Assembly: GCA_016871915.1 (NCBI GenBank)
Contig: VHBP01000015.1
Span: forward strand, 1-45,560
DNA length: 45,560 bases
Direction of reading: 5' to 3'
DNA from: Gemmatimonadota bacterium
GTDB taxonomy: Bacteria; Gemmatimonadota; Gemmatimonadetes; Gemmatimonadales; Gemmatimonadaceae
Shown here: positions 31,767 to 40,192 of the stretch, in pieces
How positions within the stretch are numbered: the first letter of the stretch is position 1
How the letters are laid out: every line of letters starts with the position of its first letter
Position numbers and translations under genes: made by a program
Notes under the pieces: model-generated
Database searches by the model: none
The model's input: only the letters and a program-made list of their open reading frames with translations
Told to the model about the DNA's origin: nothing

Positions 31767-33023
31767 TCAGCGCCCGACGCGGGCACGTGACACCGCGCGA
31801 AAGAGGCGCGGGTCGCGCAGCGCGGCATCGAGCACGAGCGTCGCCGCCCCGAGGGCGATGCCATGGCGACCGAGCGTGCTGGCGCGAATCTCGGTCGCTG
31901 CCGCCGCCGGGACGAAGGTCCGGCGCAGCGCGTTGGCTCGCAGCGGGACGATCAAGCGATCGCCCAACCCGGCGATCCGTCCCCCGAGGATCACCGCCGC
32001 CGGATTCAAGAGGTTGAGCATCCCCGCGATCGCCACGCCGAGATGCTCCGCCGCCTCGTGGACCACCTGGAGGGCTAAGGGATCGTCCTCGCGCGCTGCC
32101 GCCTCGAGTCGCGCGATCGTCGGGGCGCCCGTGGCCAAGGGGCTCTGCGGATAGACCGGGGCGAGGGCGCGGATGCGTGCTTCGAGTGCGGGCGCCCCGA
32201 CGAAGGTGGTGAGACAGCCACGATTGCCGCAGTTGCAGGTCTCTCCGCGCGGATCGATGGCGATATGGCCGATCTCCCCGCCGACGCCGCTCGCTCCGCG
32301 ATGCATCCGCCCATCGATCACGTGCCCCGCCCCGATCCCTGTCGCGATCTTGATGTAGGCGAAGTGGTCGAGGCCCTGGGCGGCCCCCCACCAGCGCTCA
32401 GCGAGCGCCCCGAGGTTCGCGTCGTTGTCGACGAGGACGGGGACCTCGAGGTCCGCCAACAACTCGCTGAGCCCGTGGCGGCCCTCCCACGCCGGCATCG
32501 CGACCGGGGAGAGGCGATCAGGATGACGCAGATCGACGGGACTTGGGACGGCCACGCCGACGCCGACGAGCCGACGCGCGGTCGACCCGGGACCGGCGAG
32601 ACAGGCGTCCACCTGCGCGCGAATCACCCGTCGAGCGCCGACCGGATCCGTCTGCACCGGATGCGCGCTGCGCTCCGAGGCGAGGATCCGTCCACGAAGA
32701 TCGGTGAGGATCGTCGCGACATGGGCGGCGCCCATATCCACGCCGAGGATCGTCCCCGCGTCATCTTGGAACTCGAGGACGATCGGACGGCGCCCACCCC
32801 GCGAGGCCCCGACCCCTGCCTCACGCACCAACCCCGTCGCGAGCAAGGTCTCCACGATCTCCGAGACCGTCGATCGCGAGAGCTCGGCGCGGCGCGCGAT
32901 CTCCGCGCGGGAGATCCGCTCCTCATCCCAGATCAGCCGGAGTACGGCATCGGCCAACGACGGTGGGCGCGTCGGACCGAAATCCGACGCGCCCACCCGG
33001 GGACCCGGAGACCGGGTCATCAT
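31767..33023 (-). CDS. ROK-family transcriptional regulator
   Basis: 418 residues. An N-terminal winged helix-turn-helix (about 22-80, with ISRAEIARRAELSRSTVSEI) is followed by a ROK sugar-kinase-like domain: GVDMGAAHVATILTDLRG, DNDANLGALAE, the sugar-contact GEIGHI (E250, H253) and the zinc site CNCGNRGCL (263-271). This is the NagC/Mlc/XylR build, in which sugar binding releases the repressor from palindromic operators. The palindromes at 24387-24409 and 35531-35551 are the obvious sites, so it probably represses both operons including its own, with a glucose-like inducer. The two first codons are both ATG (33023 and 33020). It lies 36 bp after the lipoprotein gene. Confidence 0.92.
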   Translation of the reverse strand: MMTRSPGPRVGASDFGPTRPPSLADAVLRLIWDEERISRAEIARRAELSRSTVSEIVETLLATGLVREAGVGASRGGRRPIVLEFQDDAGTILGVDMGAAHVATILTDLRGRILASERSAHPVQTDPVGARRVIRAQVDACLAGPGSTARRLVGVGVAVPSPVDLRHPDRLSPVAMPAWEGRHGLSELLADLEVPVLVDNDANLGALAERWWGAAQGLDHFAYIKIATGIGAGHVIDGRMHRGASGVGGEIGHIAIDPRGETCNCGNRGCLTTFVGAPALEARIRALAPVYPQSPLATGAPTIARLEAAAREDDPLALQVVHEAAEHLGVAIAGMLNLLNPAAVILGGRIAGLGDRLIVPLRANALRRTFVPAAAATEIRASTLGRHGIALGAATLVLDAALRDPRLFRAVSRARVGR

Positions 33024-33059
33024 CCCTTCCGCCCCACGGCCGCTGCCATGGGCAGAAGC

Positions 33060-35459
33060 CTACTTATGGAAGAGGACGTTGTCGATGAAGGCGGTCCGCG
33101 ACGTGGGTGCGCTCACGAAGATGAGCTGCGCGAGGTTCGACCGGGTGGTGAGACCGGTGAACTGGCTCAGCGGGATGTTGAACGTCACCCAGCTCCCCGT
33201 CGCCAACGCCGGCGTCGTGGTGGCCGAGAAGACCAACTCATGCTCCTTGTCGTCACCGCCGCCGAACGCATTATTCGCACCGAAGTCGACCAGCTTGACC
33301 TTGAACTGCGCCGGCGCGGTGGTCGGATCAGGCGTCCAGAGATCGAAGGAAAAGTGCGTCATCGTCGACGCATTCACCGTGGCGGTGGTGAACTCGGTCC
33401 CAGAGAAGACGAGGTTGGAGTACTTCTTGACGTCGTTCCCCGCGACCTGGACATCAGCGACATCAGCCTGATCCCACGACGCCGACCAGGTGTCGACCGT
33501 GCGATTGGTGTAGGCGTTGCTGAAGAGCGAGATCACGTCCGCCGCCGCATAGCTCGGCGTCGGCGCAGCGACCGCCGGGCCATCCGACGAGAAGAAAACG
33601 TTGTCGAGGAAGAGGGTCCCGACCGAGCCAGAGAGAATCAGCTGCGCGACGCTCGTCCGCCCCGTCATCCCCGTGAAGCTCGAGAGGGGAAGCTGGAAGC
33701 GGATCCAGCTCCCGCGTGTGAGTGCCGGGGTGGTCGTGGTGGTGAAGGTGCGCTCGTGCTCGGTGTCGTCTCCCCCTCCGAACGATCCATTCGCGCCCCA
33801 GTCGACGAGCTTAACCTTAAAGGTCGACGCCGAGGTAAGCGAATCGGGGAGCCAGAGATCGAAGTTGAAAGTCGTCATCGCCGTGGCATTCACGGGTGCC
33901 GCTGGCTCGATCCCCGCGAAGACAAGGTTCGTGTACTTCTTCACGTCATCGGTCCCCACCTTCACATCGGCGACGTCGGCCTGATCCCACGAGGTCGACC
34001 AGGTGGTCCCGGTGCGATCGGTGTAGGCGTTGCTGAAGAGGGAGATCACGCTCGCGGCCGGGTTCGTCGGCGCGGTATTGGCGCTCGTCGGGCCCGGCGG
34101 CGGCGGGATCTTGTAGAAGTAGATGTTGTCCAGGTAGGCCGTGGGGCTCCCCGAGATGATCATCTGCGCGAGGTTCGCCCGCGTGGTCAGCCCCGTGAAG
34201 GCGGAGAAGGGGATGTCGATCGAGTTCCACGCGCCGACGGTGATCGACGGGGTGGAGGTCCCGGTCAGGGTAACCTCATGCTCCTTGTCATCGCCACCTC
34301 CGAAGGCCCCGTTAGCCCCGAAGTCGACGAGCTTGATCTTGAATCCGGCAGCACTCGTGACCCAGAGATCGAGGTGCAGCCCCGTCATCGGCGTAGCGTC
34401 GACGCGGGAGGTGATGAACTCGATCCCGGCGTATGAGAGATTGGTGTACTTCTTGGCCGCATTGCCTGCGATCGTCACGTCGGCGACATCGGCCTGGTCC
34501 CACGAGGCCGACCAGGTGTCGACCGTCCGATTGGTGTAGGCATTGCTGAAGAGCGAGATCACGTCGCCAGCCGCCCGCGTGGGGGTCGGCGCCGCCGCAG
34601 CCGGCGGCACGCTCGCCGTGAGTGCGATGCTCCCTGTGGCAGGGATCGCTCCAAGGGCCCCGCTGATCGTCGCCGAGCCGGCTCCGGCGACGGTGATCAC
34701 GCCGTTGGTGACAGTGGCGACCGCCGCATTGGACGTGTTGAAGGTGAAATACCCAGCCGCCGCCGCGACGGTCTGATCCACACCCGCGACCGCTGCGGTC
34801 ACCGAGGTCCCGACGATCTTCCGGCTGTCCCCGACCTCCTGTTGATACGACCCGCCTGCGATCGTGGGCCGCACGTTGGTCACGGTCCCGAGGCTCTCGT
34901 ATTGGATGTCGTCGAGCCAGAGCGTATAGCCCTGCCCATTCTCCGGACCCTCCGCGAAGAAGAAGAGCCCCTTCTCCGAGGTGAGCTTGCTCGCCAGCGG
35001 GATCGCGATGGTGTACTTCTGCCACGAGGTCGTGAGCGCCAGGGCAGTCCGTTCCGCCGGATACAGTGACGTCCCAGTGTTGTCGTTGCCAAGGCCCGCG
35101 ACATCCAAGGTCGCCGCGACGCTCCCCTTCGCGTAGAAGGAGATGACGTCGTACTTGGTCAGATCACGCCCCTGGTCGGCGACGAACGCCCCACCCGCAT
35201 AGGCCCCCGCCGAATTCCCGGCCGCGGGCACGACGATCTTCAGCGAGCTGCTGCCGCGGAACTTGACCGCGTTGTCGATGGACATCGCGGTGAGCAGCGA
35301 GCCCTGGAAGGCCTGCCAGGTCACCCCATCGCTGAACGCGTCGGTGAAGACCTTCGGATCGTTGGCGAGGGGGGCTGGACCGGTTCCGCCATCGCGGCTG
35401 CATCCCAGCACGGGGAGCACGAGGAGCGAGAGGACGGACAGGAGACGGGGCGATCGCAT
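33060..35459 (-). CDS. Surface glycan-binding lipoprotein with three tandem CBM-like repeats
   Basis: 799 residues. Lipoprotein signal peptide with GC at residues 19-20. Residues about 35-190 look like a carbohydrate-binding jelly roll (SSSLKIVVPAA, SFYAKGS, TLWLDDIQYES). A BIG2-like Ig domain follows (about 200-290). Then three repeats start at 300, 471 and 642, exactly 171 residues apart, each opening with VISLFSNAYT, then W-x-x-SWDQADVAD, KKYxNLxFxGIE and ending in a strand such as AFIDNVLFHK. Similar repeats occur attached to laminarinases of marine Bacteroidota (from memory of the family). No catalytic motif is seen. First gene of the minus-strand operon, behind a promoter and operator. 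It should hold beta-glucan at the surface for the GH16 enzyme. Confidence 0.82.
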   Translation of the reverse strand: MRSPRLLSVLSLLVLPVLGCSRDGGTGPAPLANDPKVFTDAFSDGVTWQAFQGSLLTAMSIDNAVKFRGSSSLKIVVPAAGNSAGAYAGGAFVADQGRDLTKYDVISFYAKGSVAATLDVAGLGNDNTGTSLYPAERTALALTTSWQKYTIAIPLASKLTSEKGLFFFAEGPENGQGYTLWLDDIQYESLGTVTNVRPTIAGGSYQQEVGDSRKIVGTSVTAAVAGVDQTVAAAAGYFTFNTSNAAVATVTNGVITVAGAGSATISGALGAIPATGSIALTASVPPAAAAPTPTRAAGDVISLFSNAYTNRTVDTWSASWDQADVADVTIAGNAAKKYTNLSYAGIEFITSRVDATPMTGLHLDLWVTSAAGFKIKLVDFGANGAFGGGDDKEHEVTLTGTSTPSITVGAWNSIDIPFSAFTGLTTRANLAQMIISGSPTAYLDNIYFYKIPPPPGPTSANTAPTNPAASVISLFSNAYTDRTGTTWSTSWDQADVADVKVGTDDVKKYTNLVFAGIEPAAPVNATAMTTFNFDLWLPDSLTSASTFKVKLVDWGANGSFGGGDDTEHERTFTTTTTPALTRGSWIRFQLPLSSFTGMTGRTSVAQLILSGSVGTLFLDNVFFSSDGPAVAAPTPSYAAADVISLFSNAYTNRTVDTWSASWDQADVADVQVAGNDVKKYSNLVFSGTEFTTATVNASTMTHFSFDLWTPDPTTAPAQFKVKLVDFGANNAFGGGDDKEHELVFSATTTPALATGSWVTFNIPLSQFTGLTTRSNLAQLIFVSAPTSRTAFIDNVLFHK

Positions 35460-35530
35460 GTGAGGACTCCGCGGGACAGGTGACCGGAGGGTGTCCGGTG
35501 AGGGGGGACGCGACCTACGGGAACGCCTTC

Positions 35531-35551
35531 TTTGTTCGACTGCCGAACAAA
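35531..35551. promoter_or_regulatory. Palindromic operator, likely ROK-regulator binding site (minus-strand operon)
   Basis: Arms TTTGTTCGaC and GcCGAACAAA, nine of ten half-site positions symmetric. It lies 71 bp before the start of the glycan-binding lipoprotein gene and begins at the last base of the -10 box, so a bound repressor would block RNA polymerase. It shares its core with the site at 24387-24409. Confidence 0.8.
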
Positions 35552-35579
35552 CGATGCGGCCCCCCAGGGACCCTGTCAA
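35551..35579 (-). promoter_or_regulatory. Sigma70-type promoter of the glycan-binding/ROK/GH16/symporter operon
   Basis: On the minus strand a perfect TTGACA (35579-35574), a 17-base spacer and CATCGT (35556-35551). The operator starts at the last base of the -10. The 5' leader would be about 85 bases. The promoter also overlaps the region just after the stop of the DUF808 gene on the same strand. Confidence 0.7.
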
Positions 35580-35588
35580 GGCAGGTCG

Positions 35589-36503
35589 TCAATTCCGGGG
35601 CTGAGCTGGTGAGCGCATCCGCCGCCCGAGCGCGACTACACCAAAGATCACCCCGCCGGCCACGACCCCCACCACTCCCTCGAGGACCATCGTCACGAGA
35701 GCTCCGAGCGACCCCATCCCCTCAACAAACGCTTCGATCCCATGCCCCACCACCGGGATCCCATGCGCGAGGATCGTCCCCCCGACGAGGAACATCGCGA
35801 TCGTCCCGCCGATCCCGAGGCCCTTGAGGAGCCATGGCGCCGACCGAATGATCCCGGTCCCGAACGCACGCGAAGCGCCCCCCGCCGCGATCAGACGGAG
35901 TCCGAGGTCGTCGAGCTTCACGATCCCCGCCACCAAGCCATACACGAGCGCCGTCACCAGGACACCGATCGCGCTGAGCGCGGCGATCTGCTGCGGCATC
36001 GGGGCCGACGCCATCGTCCCCAGCGCGATCACGACGATCTCCGCCGAGAGGATGAAGTCGGTGCGGATCGCACCGCGGATGCGCGTCCGCTCGAGCGCGA
36101 CGAGATCCACCGCCTGATCGCGGACCGCCGCACGGAGTTCGTCGTGGTGCCGCGCGTCCTCGGCATCGTGCGTGAGCTTGTGCCAGACCTTCTCGAACCC
36201 TTCATAACAGAGGAAGGCCCCGCCGATCATGAGCAACGGCGCGATCAGCGCCGGCGCGACGGCACTGATCACGAGCGCCGCCGGCACGAGGATCACCTTG
36301 TTGAGCAGCGATCCCTTCGCCACCGCCCAGACCACCGGGAGTTCGCGGTCCGGGGTGAAGCCGATCACCTGCTCGGCGTTCAGGGCGAGATCGTCGCCCA
36401 CCACCCCACTCGTCTTCTTCACCGCCACCTTGGACATAGTGGCGACGTCGTCGAGGAGGGTGGTGATGTCGTCGAGGAGGGCGAGCAGTCCGGCGGTGGC
36501 CAT
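35589..36503 (-). CDS. yedI: DUF808 family inner-membrane protein (YedI-like)
   Basis: 304 residues, full length. The start MATAGLLALLDDITTLLDDV is the hallmark of the family, followed by TSGVVGDDLALNAEQV, WAVAKGSLLNK, several Gly/Ala/Val-rich membrane segments and GGTILAHGIPVVGH with conserved His near the C-terminus. DUF808 proteins are widely conserved in bacteria without an established function. It lies three bases after the DUF2283 gene on the same strand, so it may be transcribed with the small pair upstream. Not part of the beta-glucan regulon, whose promoter begins just after its stop. Confidence 0.9.
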   Translation of the reverse strand: MATAGLLALLDDITTLLDDVATMSKVAVKKTSGVVGDDLALNAEQVIGFTPDRELPVVWAVAKGSLLNKVILVPAALVISAVAPALIAPLLMIGGAFLCYEGFEKVWHKLTHDAEDARHHDELRAAVRDQAVDLVALERTRIRGAIRTDFILSAEIVVIALGTMASAPMPQQIAALSAIGVLVTALVYGLVAGIVKLDDLGLRLIAAGGASRAFGTGIIRSAPWLLKGLGIGGTIAMFLVGGTILAHGIPVVGHGIEAFVEGMGSLGALVTMVLEGVVGVVAGGVIFGVVALGRRMRSPAQPRN

Positions 36504-36506
36504 CGA

Positions 36507-36698
36507 TCAGATGGTCTCGAGACTCACCACGGGGAGTTGCGCGACCCGCGACGCATGCTCGATGGTCATGCTCACGAGATTCCCGGCGCGATCCAGATCG
36601 ATATAGACGCTCTCCGATATCTCGAGCGTCTCCTCGACCGTCGACTCAGCGAACTCGAGCAGAGCCGTGTCGGTATCCCTAAAGTATCTGACTTTCAT
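36507..36698 (-). CDS. DUF2283 family small protein (antitoxin-like)
   Basis: 63 residues: MKVRYFRDTDTALLEFAEST, then ETLEISESVYIDLDRAGNLV and SMTIEHAS. The D-x-D-T-A-L opening and the I-x-x-D-x-x-G-N-L-V strand are those of DUF2283. Such proteins often follow a DUF4258 or similar small basic partner in toxin-antitoxin-like pairs, as here. Its ATG overlaps the stop of the partner gene by four bases. The antitoxin role is inferred from that arrangement. Confidence 0.8.
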   Translation of the reverse strand: MKVRYFRDTDTALLEFAESTVEETLEISESVYIDLDRAGNLVSMTIEHASRVAQLPVVSLETI

Positions 36699-36967
36699 GG
36701 ACGGAACCGGCGGTCGAAGAAGGCGTTGTGGACGGTGATACCGTCCGCGAGGAGAATCACACGGAGATATCGTCGTTCCTCCGGAATGTACACCCAGCGC
36801 TTGATCCGACCATCCTGCTGCACCGATTCGGCGACTGGGCGCTGCAGCGCGAGGAGAATCCAACGGTCGGTGATTCGAACGCGGTCGGCACGCTCCCGTA
36901 TCTCCCGGAAATATTCGGTCGAGAGGAAGGGTGACTGGGGACGTCCGCTCTCAGAGAGTGGAGACAT
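36695..36967 (-). CDS. DUF4258-like small protein (possible toxin of the pair)
   Basis: 90 residues, rich in Arg. The core reads RITDRWILLALQRPVAESVQ, then QDGRIKRWVYIPEERRYLRVILLADGITVHNAFFDRRFRP. The D-G-R-I-x-x-W-x-x-I block and the ending in T-V-H-N-A-F-F-D-R are shared by DUF4258-like proteins encoded next to DUF2283 partners. The fold would be a small RelE/BrnT-like domain, but no catalytic site can be named. Start ATG 36967; a shorter form is possible because the first 15 residues are not typical. Confidence 0.7.
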   Translation of the reverse strand: MSPLSESGRPQSPFLSTEYFREIRERADRVRITDRWILLALQRPVAESVQQDGRIKRWVYIPEERRYLRVILLADGITVHNAFFDRRFRP

Positions 36968-37087
36968 GCCCGAAGATCAGGATGGGGCATTCCGCGCCCC
37001 CAACCAATCCGTCGCAGCCCTACCCCAAAGCCCGCCCCAGCGTTCGGCCCACCACATCTGTAGAGAGGGCGAACCCCCGCCCGCCGT

Positions 37088-37116
37088 TTGCCACCCCTGG
37101 ATCCGGGGCGCATACT
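37088..37116 (+). promoter_or_regulatory. Candidate sigma70-type promoter of the amidohydrolase pair
   Basis: TTGCCA (37088-37093), a 17-base spacer and CATACT (37111-37116): five and four matches to consensus. It lies 100 bases upstream of the GTG start of the first amidohydrolase and after the divergent DUF4258-like gene. The 250 bp between the two genes hold no other visible feature. Confidence 0.45.
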
Positions 37117-37216
37117 GCAGGCGGTGCGCGTGACCCGCAACCCGGCGACGCAGGCGCCGAGACCCTCGACCCCCGATGACCGCCCGCCCCGCCGGCCATC
37201 GCCCACGGAGCACCTC

Positions 37217-40192
37217 GTGAGAGCTTCCCGCACCATCCCGGCCCTCGCCCTCTGGCTGGCCGGCACCCTCGGCGCCCAGCAGGCGTCGCGCCTCGAGCCG
37301 GTCACCGGCCTGCGCGACAACGGCACCGGGTTCCATGCCCTCGTCGGCGCGCGTGTGGTCACCGCGCCGGGCCAATCCATCGATAGTGCCACCATCGTGA
37401 TCCGGAATGGCCTCGTCACCGTCGTCGGCCGCAACCTCAAGGCGCCGGCCGGCGCCCGGGTCTGGGACCTCAAGGGGCTCACCGTCTTCCCGGGATTTAT
37501 CGACGCCCACGCCGACCTCGGGATGGACGCCGTCCCGCAGGGCGGTGACGTCGGACCGACGCACTGGAATCCGCAGGTGCGCGCCTGGTTCAGCACCACG
37601 ACCAACCTCAAGGACGACTCCACCCGTCGCGTCGCGCTGCGATCGCTCGGCTTCGGCGCGGCCCTGGCCGTCCCACATCAGGGGATCTTCCGCGGACTCG
37701 CCTCGGTCGTGAACCTCAGCGACGCCGGCGTGCGTGAGCGCGTCCTCCGCGCCGACCTCGTGCAGTCGGTCGGCTTCCAGCGCTCCTTCCAGCTCGGCGG
37801 GATGTATCCGAACTCAGCGATGGGGACCACCGCGCTGATGCGGCAGACCTTCATGGACGCCGAGTGGTACATCCGCGCGAACGCCGCCTATGAGGCGAGC
37901 GGACGCAGCGTGTTGCCGCCGGAGCGCAGCGAGGCGCTCGGCGCTCTGGCGAACGCCGTGCAAGGGAAGCAGCCGGTGCTCTTCCAGACCGGGAGTGAGG
38001 AGGAGTACCTCCGCGCCCATCGCATCGCCACCGAGTACAAGCTCACCCCCTGGTACCGCGGCAATGGGACCGAGTACCGGCTCATCGATGTGCTCAAGGG
38101 CCGGACGCAGCCACTGATCATCCCGCTCAACTTCCCCGACGCCCCCGACGTCTCGAGCCCCGAGGCCGCGCTCAACGCCTCGCTCGCCACGATGCGCCAC
38201 TGGTATCAGGCGCCGACCAATCCGGCGCAGCTCGCCAGCGCCGGGGTGCCGTTCGCGATCACGACTGATGGACTCACCACGCTGACGCAGTTCCTCCCGA
38301 ACCTCCGCCTCGCGGTCTCGCGCGGGTTGGCCGCCGACAAGGCGCTCGCCGCCCTCACCACGGTGCCCGCGGGCTGGCTCGGCATCGACCGCACCCATGG
38401 CACGATCGCGGTCGGCAAGGTCGCGAACCTCATCATCGCCGAGGGGGATCTCTTCACGCAGGACGCGAGCATCCGCGATGTCTGGGTGCAGGGCATGCCG
38501 TACGGCGTGACGCGCCCGCCGCAGATCGACCCGCGCGGGACCTGGACCATCACCTCCACGGACAAGGACGGCTTCAACGCCACCCTGCGCCTCGAAGGGC
38601 CGATCAATCGGATCCGCGGGACGATCGAGCGCGCGGGCCGCAAGGAGCTCCCGCTCGCCGCGGTGCGCCTCGTCGCCGAGACCGGACGACTCGAGATCAC
38701 CTTTAATGGTGAGCAGCTCGGCTATGAAGGGACCGTGCTGATGTCCGGCGCGGTCAGCGGCGATGAGGTCTATGGCTGGACCTCGCTGCCGAACGGCACC
38801 GATCCGACCTTCAAGGGCACGCGCACCGAGCCCTACACGGGCGCGACGCGCGGCACGGTGGCGCAGAAGGTGCCGGTCATCGACCTCCCCTTCGTCCGCC
38901 CGATGATCGAGTTCGGTCGGTCGTCGATCCCCGAGCAGCCGGCCGTGCTGTTGGTGCGCAACGCGACGGTCTGGACACAGGGATCGCAGGGGCGCCTCGA
39001 GAATGCGGATCTCCTCGTCCGCGCCGGCAAGGTCGCGCAAGTCGGTCGTGGGCTCACCGCGCCGCGCGGCGCGATCGTCGTCGATGCCTCCGGCAAGCAT
39101 GTCACGCCGGGGCTGATCGACCCGCACACGCACACCGGGGTCAGCTCGGTGAATGAGAGCGGCTTCGCGATCGTCCCCGAAGTGCGGATGGGTGATGTCC
39201 TCACGCACAACGACATCTGGATGTACCGGCAGCTCGCCGGTGGGCTCACAATGCAGATGGTGAAGCACGGCTCCGCGAACCCGATTGGTGGCGAGAACGT
39301 CTTCGTGAAGAATCGGTGGGGGCTCCTCCCCGACGAGTATCGTCTGGAGAATGCGCCGCGCACGGTGAAGTTCGCGCTCGGTGAGAACCCGAAGCGCAGC
39401 CCGAACCGTTACCCCAACACGCGGATGGGGGTGCAGGAGATCATCCGCGACCACTTCAACGCCGCGCGCGATTACCGGCGTGAGTGGCAGCGGTGGGAGA
39501 AGGAGAAGACGGGGCTCCCGCCGCGGCGTGACCTCCGGATGGAGGCGCTCCTCGACATCCTCGATCAGAAGCTCCTCGTCTCCTCGCACGGTTACCGCGC
39601 CGACGAGTTCCTCGCGCTGGTGCGACTCGCCGAGGAGTTCGGCTTCCGCATCCAGACCCTGCAGCACGGGGTCGAGGCATACAAGATCGCGTCGGAGCTC
39701 AAGGCCTCCGGCGTCGCGGCCGTCGTCTGGAGCGACTGGGGGGCGTTCAAGCTCGAGTCATACGACGCGACGTCGTATAATGCGCGCCTCCTGATGGAGG
39801 CCGGTGTCGTGACCTCGCTGCACTCGGACAACGCCGAGATCTCCTCCCGCATGAACTGGGAGGCGGGCAAGCTCCTCCGCTCAGGGGTCGATGAGATCCA
39901 AGCCCTCTCGACCGTCACCAACCAGGCGGCACGCGCCATCGCCATCCAGGACCGTGTCGGATCGCTCGAGGCCGGCAATGACGCTGATTTCGTGATCTGG
40001 AACGGCAATCCGCTCTCGCAGTTCACGCGCGCCGAGCAGACCTGGGTGGACGGCCGTCGCTACTTCTCGTTGGAGGAGGACGCCAAGCAGCGCGAAGAGA
40101 TCGCGAAGCAGCGTGCCCAGTTGATCCAAGCCATCCTCGCCGCCGCGCCGTCGGGCGGCCCCGCTCCCACCGCCACGCCGACCAGACCGTGA
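37217..40192 (+). CDS. Exported tandem amidohydrolase (two imidazolonepropionase-like halves)
   Basis: 991 residues. A signal peptide (about 1-21, ending TLGAQQ) leads to two amidohydrolase domains. The first (about 38-460) has FPGFIDAHADLG, where the metal-binding HxH is HxD (98-100), and FAITTDGL. The second (about 580-970) has the intact TPGLIDPHTHTG (H637, H639), a possible His in SSHGYRADE and TLQHGVEAY, and the metal-binding Asp in SLHSDNAE (D871). A beta-rich stretch links them. Only the second half looks fully active. GTG 37217 is chosen for its signal peptide and a GGAG six bases upstream; the frame is open to 37088. It overlaps the next amidohydrolase gene by four bases. Periplasmic; the substrate, perhaps a cyclic or N-blocked peptide, is unknown. 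Confidence 0.88.
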   Translation: MRASRTIPALALWLAGTLGAQQASRLEPVTGLRDNGTGFHALVGARVVTAPGQSIDSATIVIRNGLVTVVGRNLKAPAGARVWDLKGLTVFPGFIDAHADLGMDAVPQGGDVGPTHWNPQVRAWFSTTTNLKDDSTRRVALRSLGFGAALAVPHQGIFRGLASVVNLSDAGVRERVLRADLVQSVGFQRSFQLGGMYPNSAMGTTALMRQTFMDAEWYIRANAAYEASGRSVLPPERSEALGALANAVQGKQPVLFQTGSEEEYLRAHRIATEYKLTPWYRGNGTEYRLIDVLKGRTQPLIIPLNFPDAPDVSSPEAALNASLATMRHWYQAPTNPAQLASAGVPFAITTDGLTTLTQFLPNLRLAVSRGLAADKALAALTTVPAGWLGIDRTHGTIAVGKVANLIIAEGDLFTQDASIRDVWVQGMPYGVTRPPQIDPRGTWTITSTDKDGFNATLRLEGPINRIRGTIERAGRKELPLAAVRLVAETGRLEITFNGEQLGYEGTVLMSGAVSGDEVYGWTSLPNGTDPTFKGTRTEPYTGATRGTVAQKVPVIDLPFVRPMIEFGRSSIPEQPAVLLVRNATVWTQGSQGRLENADLLVRAGKVAQVGRGLTAPRGAIVVDASGKHVTPGLIDPHTHTGVSSVNESGFAIVPEVRMGDVLTHNDIWMYRQLAGGLTMQMVKHGSANPIGGENVFVKNRWGLLPDEYRLENAPRTVKFALGENPKRSPNRYPNTRMGVQEIIRDHFNAARDYRREWQRWEKEKTGLPPRRDLRMEALLDILDQKLLVSSHGYRADEFLALVRLAEEFGFRIQTLQHGVEAYKIASELKASGVAAVVWSDWGAFKLESYDATSYNARLLMEAGVVTSLHSDNAEISSRMNWEAGKLLRSGVDEIQALSTVTNQAARAIAIQDRVGSLEAGNDADFVIWNGNPLSQFTRAEQTWVDGRRYFSLEEDAKQREEIAKQRAQLIQAILAAAPSGGPAPTATPTRP

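Noticed and set aside
32265-34436. 723-codon open frame on the plus strand across the ROK and lipoprotein genes
   Set aside because: It spans two well-supported genes on the other strand and shows only low-complexity Arg/Asp/Gly; even its internal repetition mirrors the 171-residue repeats of the real protein.
38400-38900. Possible split of the large amidohydrolase into two genes
   Set aside because: The frame is continuous with no start signal between the halves and the linker is ordinary beta-rich protein, so one fused protein is more likely.
37814-39667. 617-codon open frame on the minus strand opposite the tandem amidohydrolase
   Set aside because: Low-complexity His/Arg/Glu/Asp translation with no motif; the plus strand has a clear signal peptide and two domains.
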